DNA from: a virus
Length of the DNA stretch: 64,000 bases
Direction: 5' to 3' (one strand)
IMG/VR virus record: IMGVR_UViG_3300025011_000030
Coordinates: 21,651-85,650 of that record
Below the pieces are notes generated by a model, which saw only the letters and a list, made by a program, of their open reading frames with translations, made no database searches and was not told where the DNA came from. Below are positions 15,158 through 22,685 of this stretch, piece after piece. A program made the translations under genes and the position numbers. The stretch's first letter is position 1. The number at the start of each line of letters is the position of its first letter.

Positions 15158-16550
15158 TTGACGAACTATGAGGATTTTTTAGAAAGTAAGAAGTTGTCTG
15201 TGGTCAGTTGCGGGTTTTCTGTAAATGAGTACAGTATTAATCCTAGTTTAAAATTGTTTTAGTCAGACATTGTTAGGTGGGCCCTCTACAAAAAGGAAAA
15301 GCTGCTATATTCGCCGGTACAGGGTTAGGTAAGACTTTAATGCAGTTAGAATGGGCAAACAAAATACATCAAACTACGAACGGTGATATTCTTATTTTAG
15401 CGCCGTTGGCAGTGAGTCGTCAAACGGTGCGAGAAGGGATTAAATTTGGAATAGAAGTTACGAGTTGTCGTTCTCAGGCCGATGTAGTACCGGGAGTTAA
15501 TATTACGAACTACGAAATGTTGCATATGTTTGAATTAGACAAATTTATTGCAGTAGTTTTAGACGAATCGTCTATTCTTAAATCTTTTACGGGAAAAGTT
15601 AGGACTCAAATAATTGAAGCATTTAAACAAACTCCATACAGGTTGGCCTGTACAGCCACCCCGGCACCTAACGACCTGATGGAGCTTTGCAACCATGCCG
15701 AGTTCCTGGGCGTTATGACAAGAGCAGAGATGTTGGCTACATGGTTCGTCCATGACGGGGTGATACGTCTAAATGGCGACTGAAGGGTCATGTGACAGAG
15801 AGTTTTTGGATTTGGGTTGCTTCATGGGCTGTCATGTTACAGAACCCTTCAGATTTAGGTTACGAGGACAGTGAATACATGTTACCTCCACTTAACATTA
15901 TACCTATTGTAGTACCTGTAAAAGGACGTAAAGCTACGACAATGACAGCTCGCAGGGAAGCTCGTAAAGCCAGTCTAGACCAACGGGTAGCTGCTTGTGC
16001 CAAAATTGTCAACTCTTCCAATGATTTGTCTTGGATTATATGGTGCGAATTAAACGAAGAGAGCAGTAAATTAACGTCGGCTATTACAGGTGCAGTTGAA
16101 ATTGCAGGAAGTCACGATGCACTGTATAAAGAAAAGAGTATGGAGGATTTCTCCATTGGTAACATAAGCCGTATTGTCAGAAAGCCTAAAATATGTGGGT
16201 ACGGTATGAACTTTCAAATCTGTCACAATATGGCATTTGTAGGACTGTCGGATAGTTTTGAAAAGTATTATCAAGCAATTAGGCGCTGCTGGAGATTTGG
16301 ACAGTTGAATCCTGTTAACGTGTATGTCATAACATCTTCATTAGAGGGTGCAGTAGTTAATAACATTAAACGTAAAGAAGCTGAGTTCAACAAAATGTTA
16401 TCGGGAATGATAGCAGCAACTCAGGAAATAACTAAATCAAATATACAAAATACTATTAAGGAAAGTTTACAATATATTCCGGTAGCGCCAATGTTACTAC
16501 CGAGCTGGATTAAAACAGAACAGGAGTTTTGTAATGACAAACGTTATTGA
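15158..16550 (+). pseudogene. DEAD/SNF2-type helicase, interrupted by TAG and two frameshifts
   Basis: TTG 15158 opens MTNYEDFLESKKL. TAG at 15260 stands where phage homologues have Gln (LKLF-Q-SDIVRWAL). A one-base loss near 15285 precedes Walker A GTGLGKT, motif II VLDESSILK and motif III TATPAP. A second loss in a G run near 15745 separates GDTSKWRLKGHV. The last part (252 residues) carries motif VI, YYQAIRRCWRFGQ. Intact length would be about 460 residues. It would act as an ATP-dependent DNA translocase; it overlaps the methyltransferase start by 17 bases. As read it encodes no functional protein. Confidence 0.75.
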
Positions 16551-17511
16551 TCGAGTATTAGAATCACGATATGCATTATACCACGGCGACTGTATTGAAG
16601 TACTGAAAGGCATCCCAAGTAACTCAGTACACTATTCAATATTTTCACCTCCATTTGCGAACCTATATACGTACAGTAATAGTGACCGGGATATGGGTAA
16701 CTGTGTTAATGATGCTCAGTTTGTGCAGCACATGAACTTTTTAGCTCCAGAAGTTTATCGGGTAATAATGCCGGGTAGGTTGGTTTCAGTACATTGTATG
16801 GACTTACCGTTGATGAAATCAAAAGACGGTATGTTAGGTTTAAAAGATTTCCCGGCTACTCTTAGAGAAATATTCGAAGCTGCAGGCTTTATTTACCACT
16901 CAAAAGTTACAATATGGAAAGACCCTGTCGTAGAGATGCAAAGAACAAAGTCACTCGGTTTATTACACAAGCAGCTCAAGAAAGATAGCTGCCGTAGTCG
17001 TCAAGGTACGCCGGATTATATCATAACTTTGTATAAGCCGGGTGACAATCCGGAACCTGTTACACATACCAATGAAAGTTTCCCTGTCACCATATGGCAG
17101 CAGTATGCTAGCCCTGTCTGGATGGATATTCGGCAAGGCGATACGTTACAGCGACAAAGTGCCCGGGATGAGCACGATGAAATGCACATTTGTCCTCTTC
17201 AACTTGAAGTGATACGTCGCTGTATAGCTTTATGGACGAATGAAACTGACATTGTACTAGACCCTTTCAGTGGTATTGGAAGCACAGGACACGAGGCTGT
17301 GAAATACGGTCGTAATTACGTGGGGATTGAGTTAAAGACAAGTTATTTCAAACAGTCTACAGGAAATCTTAAAATGGCTGTTAATGAGTATAACAAGCTG
17401 CAGCAAGACCCGTTGAAGTTACTGACTATTTTAGAAGGTTACGAGCAACATGTGAATTCTCAATCAACTAAAATATATAAGGTAACTAGAAATCAGCGAA
17501 CTTTATTTTAA
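16534..17511 (+). CDS. DNA methyltransferase (N6-adenine or N4-cytosine, beta-class order)
   Basis: 325 residues. Motif IV SPPF near residue 38 and motif I DPFSGIGSTG near residue 250, so motif IV precedes motif I. It transfers a methyl group from SAM to an exocyclic amino group; SPPF is more often N4-cytosine, but adenine enzymes also use it. No restriction partner is next to it. It overlaps the helicase, suggesting a joint role in DNA modification or protection. ATG 16534 after CAGGAG. Confidence 0.85.
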   Translation: MTNVIDRVLESRYALYHGDCIEVLKGIPSNSVHYSIFSPPFANLYTYSNSDRDMGNCVNDAQFVQHMNFLAPEVYRVIMPGRLVSVHCMDLPLMKSKDGMLGLKDFPATLREIFEAAGFIYHSKVTIWKDPVVEMQRTKSLGLLHKQLKKDSCRSRQGTPDYIITLYKPGDNPEPVTHTNESFPVTIWQQYASPVWMDIRQGDTLQRQSARDEHDEMHICPLQLEVIRRCIALWTNETDIVLDPFSGIGSTGHEAVKYGRNYVGIELKTSYFKQSTGNLKMAVNEYNKLQQDPLKLLTILEGYEQHVNSQSTKIYKVTRNQRTLF

Positions 17512-17517
17512 CTGTTA

Positions 17518-17546
17518 CTTAAAATAGGCTCTTGTATATTTATATA
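17518..17546 (+). promoter_or_regulatory. CTTAAAAT / TATATA promoter-like element 8
   Basis: CTTAAAAT at 17518 and TATATA at 17541-17546. A TTGTAT box (17532) lies inside but has no -10 at 17 bases; CTCTTG and CAAGAG also form an inverted repeat around the AT-rich core. Confidence 0.5.
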
Positions 17547-17596
17547 TAATATGCAAGAGCTTTTATTGTTAGCTAAATTATCGGAGGTGACTGTTC

Positions 17597-17770
17597 TTGA
17601 ACTTCTTCATTGGGATTGGAGTTGGGTTAGTGGCTGGAGTGCTGATAGGTATGTTTATTATGGCTGTAACAATAAAGGTTAGAGAGTATGAACTTTGTCC
17701 TAGGTGTAAAACACCGTTAGACGACAAAGATGTTTGCACAACTTGCGGTTACATTTATTTAGGGAGGTGA
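17597..17770 (+). CDS. Membrane-anchored zinc-ribbon protein
   Basis: 57 residues, TTG start with GGAGGTGA upstream. One N-terminal membrane span rich in Gly, Val and Ile, then CPRCK and CTTCGY, a four-cysteine zinc ribbon. Its stop overlaps the ribosome binding site of the next gene. Role unknown. Confidence 0.65.
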   Translation: MNFFIGIGVGLVAGVLIGMFIMAVTIKVREYELCPRCKTPLDDKDVCTTCGYIYLGR

Positions 17771-17777
17771 CGTTATA

Positions 17778-17915
17778 ATGGAAGACCGCTGTAAATGTAT
17801 TAAGTGCGGTGCAATTATGGAGGATACCGATATTGAAGGTGCTTCGCCGGCCGACGATGTGAACTGGTGCTGTACTTGTCCTGATTGCGAAAATACGTGC
17901 GACGATTGTCGTTAA
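17778..17915 (+). CDS. Small cysteine-rich protein
   Basis: 45 residues, ATG after GGGAGGTGA. Ten cysteines in CxC, CxxC pattern through the chain (CKCIKC, CCTCPDC, CDDC), likely two zinc sites. Acidic middle. Function unknown. Confidence 0.6.
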   Translation: MEDRCKCIKCGAIMEDTDIEGASPADDVNWCCTCPDCENTCDDCR

Positions 17916-17927
17916 GGAGGTTGAACC

Positions 17928-18134
17928 GTGAGTAATTATCGTACTGCAGCTAGAAAATTTGTTCAAGCCAGTTACGGAGGTTACTGTAACTTGGTCAGGG
18001 CCCAATGTCTTGAGCCTATACCGTTTGTTAAGTTTACTGAAGTATTAAAGTCACTTTCACATTTGTCTAAAAAAGAACGTAACGTCAAATATATTGAGGT
18101 TACTAGAACGGAGGGACATAATGTCAGACGCTGA
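17928..18134 (+). CDS. Hypothetical protein (68 aa)
   Basis: GTG 17928 after AAGGAGG. Helical, basic C-terminus; no domain recognised. Overlaps the next gene by 14 bases. Confidence 0.6.
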   Translation: MSNYRTAARKFVQASYGGYCNLVRAQCLEPIPFVKFTEVLKSLSHLSKKERNVKYIEVTRTEGHNVRR

Positions 18135-18612
18135 TTGGGATATGGAGTACAGCTTGGCCGGGAAGTTAGAGCAGGAGATTAAAGACCTGTGCTTAACGAA
18201 AGGTATTAACTGTCCTGAAATCAAACCTTTTGCACGTTCAACAGAACTGCAGTTAATACTAACAGCTTTAAAGGAAACCGCTCGTCCGAAGCACGATTTC
18301 AAAACATCTGAGGACTGCAATTGTACTGAGGCGGGCTGTATGATTTGTGATGGTGGGTTAGCTTTATGTAAGGTCTGTGGGTTGTTAGAAGGAGCCTTGA
18401 CTACAGATTGCCCAGGTCATAAAGTACCGTACTGTATGGGAGAAATGATTTACGGTGGCCTGTTAGATTACCGGGAAGCTGAAGGTGGTTGGGCAGCAGC
18501 GAAAAACCCTACCAATCAAACGTGGGAAAAGGCCCATAAAAGGGAACAGCTTAGAAGAAACCAATTAGCTAAAGCCCGTGCAATACAGCGAGCCGTGCGA
18601 AGAGTTTTATAA
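18121..18612 (+). CDS. Zinc-finger-like phage protein
   Basis: 163 residues, ATG 18121 after GGAGGG. Helical N-terminus; the centre has a cysteine-rich stretch ending in CKVCGLLEGALTTDCPG, a motif I know from many phage proteins of unknown function; the C-terminus is a basic helix (QLRRNQLAKARAIQR). Possibly nucleic-acid binding. Confidence 0.65.
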   Translation: MSDADWDMEYSLAGKLEQEIKDLCLTKGINCPEIKPFARSTELQLILTALKETARPKHDFKTSEDCNCTEAGCMICDGGLALCKVCGLLEGALTTDCPGHKVPYCMGEMIYGGLLDYREAEGGWAAAKNPTNQTWEKAHKREQLRRNQLAKARAIQRAVRRVL

Positions 18613-18623
18613 TTAAAAAGGTC

Positions 18624-18652
18624 TTGTATATTATATAATAATATGTTACTAT
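18624..18652 (+). promoter_or_regulatory. Sigma-A-type promoter, extended family B
   Basis: TTGTAT, 17 bases, TACTAT with TG upstream of the -10 box. Spacer ends AATATGT as at 6181 and 56887. Confidence 0.7.
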
Positions 18653-18681
18653 ATAGTTGACTTTGAAAGGAGGTCAATTTA

Positions 18682-19056
18682 GTGCGGTTATGGCATGAGA
18701 CTCTAATCCCTGTATTGCCGAATAATCAGTTGAGCGGTCAGCACCGGGAATGTGCAGCTCTACGAGGTAACGGTTGGGGACGGAAACACAGCACGGTAGA
18801 CTATGTATTTAAACATGACCCGTTATTATTGTTTGAATATCACCGGAAAGTGATGGCCGAAATGATAAAAAGAGGATTTAAAGTAGATCCTTTATGGCAG
18901 AGTTTTCGATACAGAGGTAAATACTGTGCCGGTTACGTAACTCCTTATTACGGGCCGTTGATGGATTATCCAATTTATCCCGAGCATAACGACAGTTATT
19001 TAACCGAGTGCATTGAGAACTTGAAGAATAAAGGAATTGCTGTTGTTTTGCAGTAA
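18682..19056 (+). CDS. DenV-like pyrimidine dimer glycosylase family protein (TIGR02328-like)
   Basis: 124 residues. N-terminus MRLWHETLIPVLPNNQL, then GQHRECAALRGNGWG and DYVFKH, the signature of the TIGR02328 relatives of T4 endonuclease V (Pyr_excise family), which cut at UV dimers. A catalytic N-terminal Thr as in DenV is not present after the start (residue 2 is Arg), so activity on dimers is unproven. Own promoter at 18624; GTG start with GGAGGTCAA. Confidence 0.75.
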   Translation: MRLWHETLIPVLPNNQLSGQHRECAALRGNGWGRKHSTVDYVFKHDPLLLFEYHRKVMAEMIKRGFKVDPLWQSFRYRGKYCAGYVTPYYGPLMDYPIYPEHNDSYLTECIENLKNKGIAVVLQ

Positions 19057-19108
19057 ACAGAACCTGTACGACGGGTAAACGTTTAATTGGAGAGGAGGTC
19101 AAAGGTAG

Positions 19109-19330
19109 TTGGTAAAGGAAGTAAAAACTTATTCAGCTGTCGCCTTAAACGGGCGACAGTTTACCCACAAAAGTAAGCGCTACTATACTCATGTAGTCGT
19201 TGTCAGCGATAACGGTGATCAGTGGGCCGAACGTTATTGTACTAAACAGTACACAGCTGAACGTGAGGCTGTTAGGTGCCGAAAGGAATACGAGAATGTT
19301 GAGGTAATAGAACTGCGAATTATTAGTTAG
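19109..19330 (+). CDS. Hypothetical protein (73 aa)
   Basis: TTG directly after an in-frame stop, with GGAGGTCAA upstream. Beta-rich N-terminus and a helical YTAEREAVRCRKEYE stretch. No domain recognised. Confidence 0.6.
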   Translation: MVKEVKTYSAVALNGRQFTHKSKRYYTHVVVVSDNGDQWAERYCTKQYTAEREAVRCRKEYENVEVIELRIIS

Positions 19331-19343
19331 GAGGAACTGGGTT

Positions 19344-19454
19344 ATGTACTACGAAAATATTTACTGTCACCTGTGCGGTCAGTTAGTATGTCAAACCTGC
19401 GGGTGCTGTGCTAATCCCGGCTGCGAAATTTGTAGTTGTCCGGGAGGTGAATGA
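19344..19454 (+). CDS. Very small cysteine-rich protein (36 aa)
   Basis: ATG 19344 after GGAGG. Nine cysteines in CxxC and CxC arrangement within 36 residues, suggesting a compact zinc-binding unit. The end carries the ribosome binding site of the next gene. Confidence 0.55.
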   Translation: MYYENIYCHLCGQLVCQTCGCCANPGCEICSCPGGE

Positions 19455-19456
19455 CG

Positions 19457-19630
19457 TTGAGTAAACAGGTGCAAAGTAGTTTAGAAGCTTTAATTTTATA
19501 CGTCGGTAGTATAACTGATCGTAAACGCCGCAACAAGCTGGCTGAGGCTCTGTACGTGTTTGTAGAGAATATGCATCAAACCCATAAAAGTTTTTGTAAC
19601 GAGGTTGATTTATTATTTAAACGGAGGTGA
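19457..19630 (+). CDS. Small helical protein (57 aa)
   Basis: TTG 19457 with GGGAGGTGA upstream, 2 bases after the preceding stop. Predominantly helical with a basic middle (DRKRRNK) and basic C-terminus. Function unknown. Confidence 0.55.
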   Translation: MSKQVQSSLEALILYVGSITDRKRRNKLAEALYVFVENMHQTHKSFCNEVDLLFKRR

Positions 19631-19636
19631 TTATTA

Positions 19637-19912
19637 ACGGCAGTTGCATTGTTCTTTCCGGGTATGTTTGTTGTTCATACAGAGAATACAGGTATAAAAA
19701 TCCCACCTGACCCCAATAACTACGAAAAGCACGAATACCCTCATTGGGCAGTGTTTATAACTATTCACTGTGGTCATGCTTTTGATTATACAGTGTTGGA
19801 GGAAAATGCTAGAATTATTGCCAGTATACCTGACGATAAAATTAAGGAAATAACTTTAGACGATTTAAAGGAGCTGGGTTGTGACGTAGAACCCAACATG
19901 ACTTGGGACTGA
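19637..19912 (+). CDS. Hypothetical protein with probable ACG start
   Basis: 91 residues from ACG 19637. The stop TGA at 19628 closes the frame just upstream; GGAGG (19623-19627) is 9 bases before ACG but 21 before the TTG at 19649. Contains a proline-rich IPPDPNNYEKHEYPHW segment and an acidic C-terminus. No domain recognised. Confidence 0.55.
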   Translation, partial: TAVALFFPGMFVVHTENTGIKIPPDPNNYEKHEYPHWAVFITIHCGHAFDYTVLEENARIIASIPDDKIKEITLDDLKELGCDVEPNMTWD

Positions 19913-19945
19913 ACTACTTTTAGACAAATTGGAGGTTGACTATTT

Positions 19946-20494
19946 ATGTGCGAGTATTGTACTGAGCCATCAGGTACTAGCCGAACAGAGTTTGCCGGTG
20001 GCGATGGAATTATGTATAACGAAAACGACGGTAAACATTATCTTGTTATAGAGCACTTTAGACGTGAAATTAACCAGCTAGAAATTAGCCATTGTCCTCA
20101 GTGTGGTCGGAAGTTAGATAGTACAGAAGCGCCGGTAAACGTTGCTTCGGTTACTGTAAAGGAAAACCTTGAAATTATAAAAGAAATTATGTTGAATCAA
20201 ATACGTGCACTACAAAAACGCTTTGGGTTACCTTCATTAAATTCTCCCATACAAACATTAACTTCCAGGTATGTGCTTGAAGACGTACCTTCAGTAAGTA
20301 CCGAAAAAGTGTTCAAGTGTTACGGTTGCGGAGGTATGGAGTTTCACGAGGATGGATTGCAGGTAAACATATTAAATTCAAAGGTTGAAGTTAGTTTAGC
20401 CAGTAACTTTGCAAGTTCAAACCAACTTAAAGTTTTGATTTGTAACGGTTGTGGGCATGTTAATTTATTTTGTAAGAACGCGACTTTAGGTTAA
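19946..20494 (+). CDS. Hypothetical protein with two zinc-finger-like cysteine pairs
   Basis: 182 residues, ATG after GGAGG. Cysteine pairs at CEYC, CPQCGRKL (a zinc-ribbon knuckle), CYGCGGMEF and CNGCGHV. The C-terminal pair brackets a beta-rich stretch, consistent with a zinc ribbon. Probably nucleic-acid or protein binding; no family recognised. Confidence 0.65.
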   Translation: MCEYCTEPSGTSRTEFAGGDGIMYNENDGKHYLVIEHFRREINQLEISHCPQCGRKLDSTEAPVNVASVTVKENLEIIKEIMLNQIRALQKRFGLPSLNSPIQTLTSRYVLEDVPSVSTEKVFKCYGCGGMEFHEDGLQVNILNSKVEVSLASNFASSNQLKVLICNGCGHVNLFCKNATLG

Positions 20495-20518
20495 TCAACG
20501 AACGGAGGTATGGTAGAG

Positions 20519-21151
20519 GTGAGTGAACAAAATACCGTAAAAGTAACCAGTTTACCGAAATGTGACTTCTGTACTAAATTGGCTAACTATGACGGCGCTA
20601 CAAAGCAGGGCCCTTGGGCTTATATGTGCGATAAGCATTTTAACCAGTACGGTAAGGGGTTAGGAATGGGAGTTGGGCAACGATTAATATTATTAGGTCA
20701 ACATTATACTGAAGAGGAGTTAGATGCCTTAGAAGTTGAATGTTCGCAATGTACTGTCGAAACTAACGTTATTTGTCACGGTTGCGGTGAATGCGAAAGT
20801 TATGTTGAGTCGCCGTTTCTAAAATTCAAAAATAAAATCTTAGCTATGAAACCTGGGCCGGAGTTAGACGCCTTAGTAGTTGCTAAAGTTATGCCGGATG
20901 TGTCTTTTAAACAATACTCAACTATTTCTAGTATACCGTATTCAGTTGATATAACTGCTGCGCATGAAATAGCCCTTAAGTTGAACTATAAACTTATCCT
21001 CACTAAAGTAGATAGTGAAATATGGTTAGCCGAATTCGGTGAATACAATAGGAATTTCAGTACAGGTCAAATTATAGGTAAGACAGGTGCCGAGGCTATA
21101 TGTAAAGCCGCGTTGATCATGTGCGAAATGAAAAGATTGCAGCTGAATTAA
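20519..21151 (+). CDS. Phage protein with N-terminal zinc-binding part and ABA-sandwich-like C-terminus
   Basis: 210 residues. First part has CDFC, MCDKHF, a known small phage zinc motif, and a CSQC/CHGCGEC segment. From LDALVVAKVMPD through YSVDITAAHEIA, IWLAEFGEYN and AICKAALIM the pattern fits the phage ABA sandwich domain. GTG 20519 is preferred over ATG 20510 by spacing from GGAGG. Likely a fusion of two modules; function unknown. Confidence 0.6.
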   Translation: MSEQNTVKVTSLPKCDFCTKLANYDGATKQGPWAYMCDKHFNQYGKGLGMGVGQRLILLGQHYTEEELDALEVECSQCTVETNVICHGCGECESYVESPFLKFKNKILAMKPGPELDALVVAKVMPDVSFKQYSTISSIPYSVDITAAHEIALKLNYKLILTKVDSEIWLAEFGEYNRNFSTGQIIGKTGAEAICKAALIMCEMKRLQLN

Positions 21152-21153
21152 GA

Positions 21154-21490
21154 ATGGAAAGGATAACCGTACATCAACTAATAGAACTATCACCAGGGCA
21201 AACAAAAAAAACTTCGGGAATTATGGGAACCTAAACTATACGATGTTTATACGTTTGGTTATGGTATGTTCCTCTTCCAATTGTCGAGACCCGAAGGTTT
21301 CAACAAAAACGAAGCGTTACCTCTTTTGTCAACAGGTCAGATGTTTAAGTTACTGGAGTGTAAGTCCGTTGAATTGAACTACAGTACTGAGTCACATCCC
21401 GTTATTTGTTTAAACGACGGCACCCAATTTAGTGCGCTCGTTCTTGTAGACGCTCTTTGGTTAGCCGTGAAGTATGTAATAGGTAGTTGA
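21154..21490 (+). pseudogene. Hypothetical protein, frameshifted at an A8 run
   Basis: The first frame stops at 21234 after 26 residues. One A fewer in the run of eight A at about 21202-21209 would join it to KLRELWEPKLYDVYTFGYGMF and the remaining 74 residues. Possible sequencing error, mutation or slippage on A8. Function unknown. Confidence 0.5.
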
Positions 21491-21492
21491 CT

Positions 21493-21582
21493 TTGGAAGG
21501 ATTAAACGATGGCGATTTTGTTGAACTACCTGTCAACTTTCCATTGAGGAAATTGATCAAAAGCCACTTACCAGGAAACTAA
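21493..21582 (+). CDS. Very small open frame, doubtful
   Basis: 29 codons from TTG with no good ribosome binding site, located directly after the frameshifted gene. It could be a genuine peptide or another displaced piece of the neighbouring gene. Confidence 0.2.
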   Translation: MEGLNDGDFVELPVNFPLRKLIKSHLPGN

Positions 21583-21602
21583 ATAAGTGAGGAAATAAAA
21601 CA

Positions 21603-21863
21603 ATGCATGAACTTATAAATTTTATAAAAACTAAAGTTGAATATTCAGAACATTTTGTTAATGTGAATAAAATTATTGCCATGGCTGCTTACGAGCAGTA
21701 CGGGATAATGCACATAGCGCATATTAACTGTTTTAGCTTAAAAGTTTTTAAACAATTTAGAAACAATTATCCTCGATCAGAGATTAGATTAATAGTGTCG
21801 TACGAGGATAACGAAGACATAGACATAGACATAGACATATATACTATACCTACAGCTAGTTAG
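21603..21863 (+). CDS. Hypothetical protein with Asp-Ile repeat tail
   Basis: 86 residues, ATG after a weak GAGG. The C-terminus has (ID)n from a GACATA microsatellite (four copies near 21818-21838). No recognised domain. Followed by a terminator. Confidence 0.6.
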   Translation: MHELINFIKTKVEYSEHFVNVNKIIAMAAYEQYGIMHIAHINCFSLKVFKQFRNNYPRSEIRLIVSYEDNEDIDIDIDIYTIPTAS

Positions 21864-21885
21864 CCGCCTCAGGGCGGTTTTTTTA
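21863..21885 (+). terminator. Rho-independent terminator
   Basis: CCGCC, loop TCAG, GGCGG, then seven T. Confidence 0.9.
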
Positions 21886-21918
21886 ACTTTTAACCAGGTA
21901 GACAAACAAAAACAACTC

Positions 21919-21947
21919 TTGTCTATTTTCTAAATGTATTATATAAT
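21919..21947 (+). promoter_or_regulatory. Sigma-A promoter
   Basis: TTGTCT (21919-21924), 17 bases, TATAAT (21942-21947). Drives the gene at 21990. Confidence 0.85.
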
Positions 21948-21989
21948 AATACATGCAAGACAAATTAAATTAACAGGAGGTCAAACTTA

Positions 21990-22301
21990 ATGGCACAGTT
22001 ACATCACGTGAGTTTTGTTGTAAGTACTGGTTGGGTGAAAGAGAACGACGAGGAAGTTTATTACGTATTACGTGACATGATGAACGATTTTGCAGAAGAC
22101 GAAGGAAATGCCTGCACTGAGGAAGAACTGGTTGATTTTGAAGCCGGAAATTGGTTGGTTGAATACCTGTTTCGCGACGGCGAAGTTATGTACACAGCAG
22201 GCCGGGATGGGCAGATGTTAGCTAATCAGCCTCACTGGTCAAGTGATAAAATCCAGGATATTGAACCGGAGAAAATTGAGTTGTATAAAAGCCTAATATA
22301 G
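21990..22301 (+). CDS. Acidic hypothetical protein (103 aa)
   Basis: ATG after GGAGGTCAA, with its own consensus promoter. Strongly acidic, tryptophan-containing; the mix resembles small phage DNA mimics or host-takeover proteins, but no family is recognised and that is only an impression. Confidence 0.7.
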   Translation: MAQLHHVSFVVSTGWVKENDEEVYYVLRDMMNDFAEDEGNACTEEELVDFEAGNWLVEYLFRDGEVMYTAGRDGQMLANQPHWSSDKIQDIEPEKIELYKSLI

Positions 22302-22400
22302 TACAGAACAACAAGGGGCTTAGTCCCCTGCCGAGCGTCCAAGAGGGCGTTGGGTAGAGGATTAAAAAAAGAATTTTAATGACGAAGGAGGTCAAAACAA

Positions 22401-22527
22401 ATGACATTAGAATTTAAAAAACACATCGCTAAAGAATTAAAAAAAAGTAAGTGGGATTTACGTGCCGGCTAATAAGGTTGAAGAGTATCATGTTATACTG
22501 TTAGAGCAACGTAAAATGGGTAAATAA
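22401..22527 (+). pseudogene. Small protein, possibly frameshifted
   Basis: ATG 22401 after GGAGGTCAA gives 23 lysine-rich residues ending at 22472. In the next frame VEEYHVILLEQRKMGK continues to 22527; a single surplus base near 22453 would join them. Either a 23-residue peptide or a 42-residue gene with an error. Confidence 0.35.
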
Positions 22528-22536
22528 ATACATCGA

Positions 22537-22563
22537 AGCACCCACCAAAAGGGTGCTTTTTTT
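22537..22563 (+). terminator. Rho-independent terminator
   Basis: AGCACCC, loop ACCAAAA, GGGTGCT, then seven T. Confidence 0.9.
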
Positions 22564-22603
22564 AAATTTGTCGAAAATTGTGCCGGCGAGACTAAAAAAT
22601 CAC

Positions 22604-22633
22604 TTGTCTAACTCAATCACTAAAGAGTATATT
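22604..22633 (+). promoter_or_regulatory. Sigma-A-type promoter of the terminase/structural region
   Basis: TTGTCT, 18 bases, TATATT. Located 50 bases before the small terminase gene, making it the likely structural-operon promoter. Confidence 0.6.
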
Positions 22634-22685
22634 AACCTCTAAGTAATATAACAGTACTCGTTTAAAATAAAGAGGGTAGAGAGCA

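Noticed and set aside
20510-20518. ATG 20510 as start of the ABA-sandwich protein
   Set aside because: Only one base from GGAGG; GTG 20519 has normal spacing.
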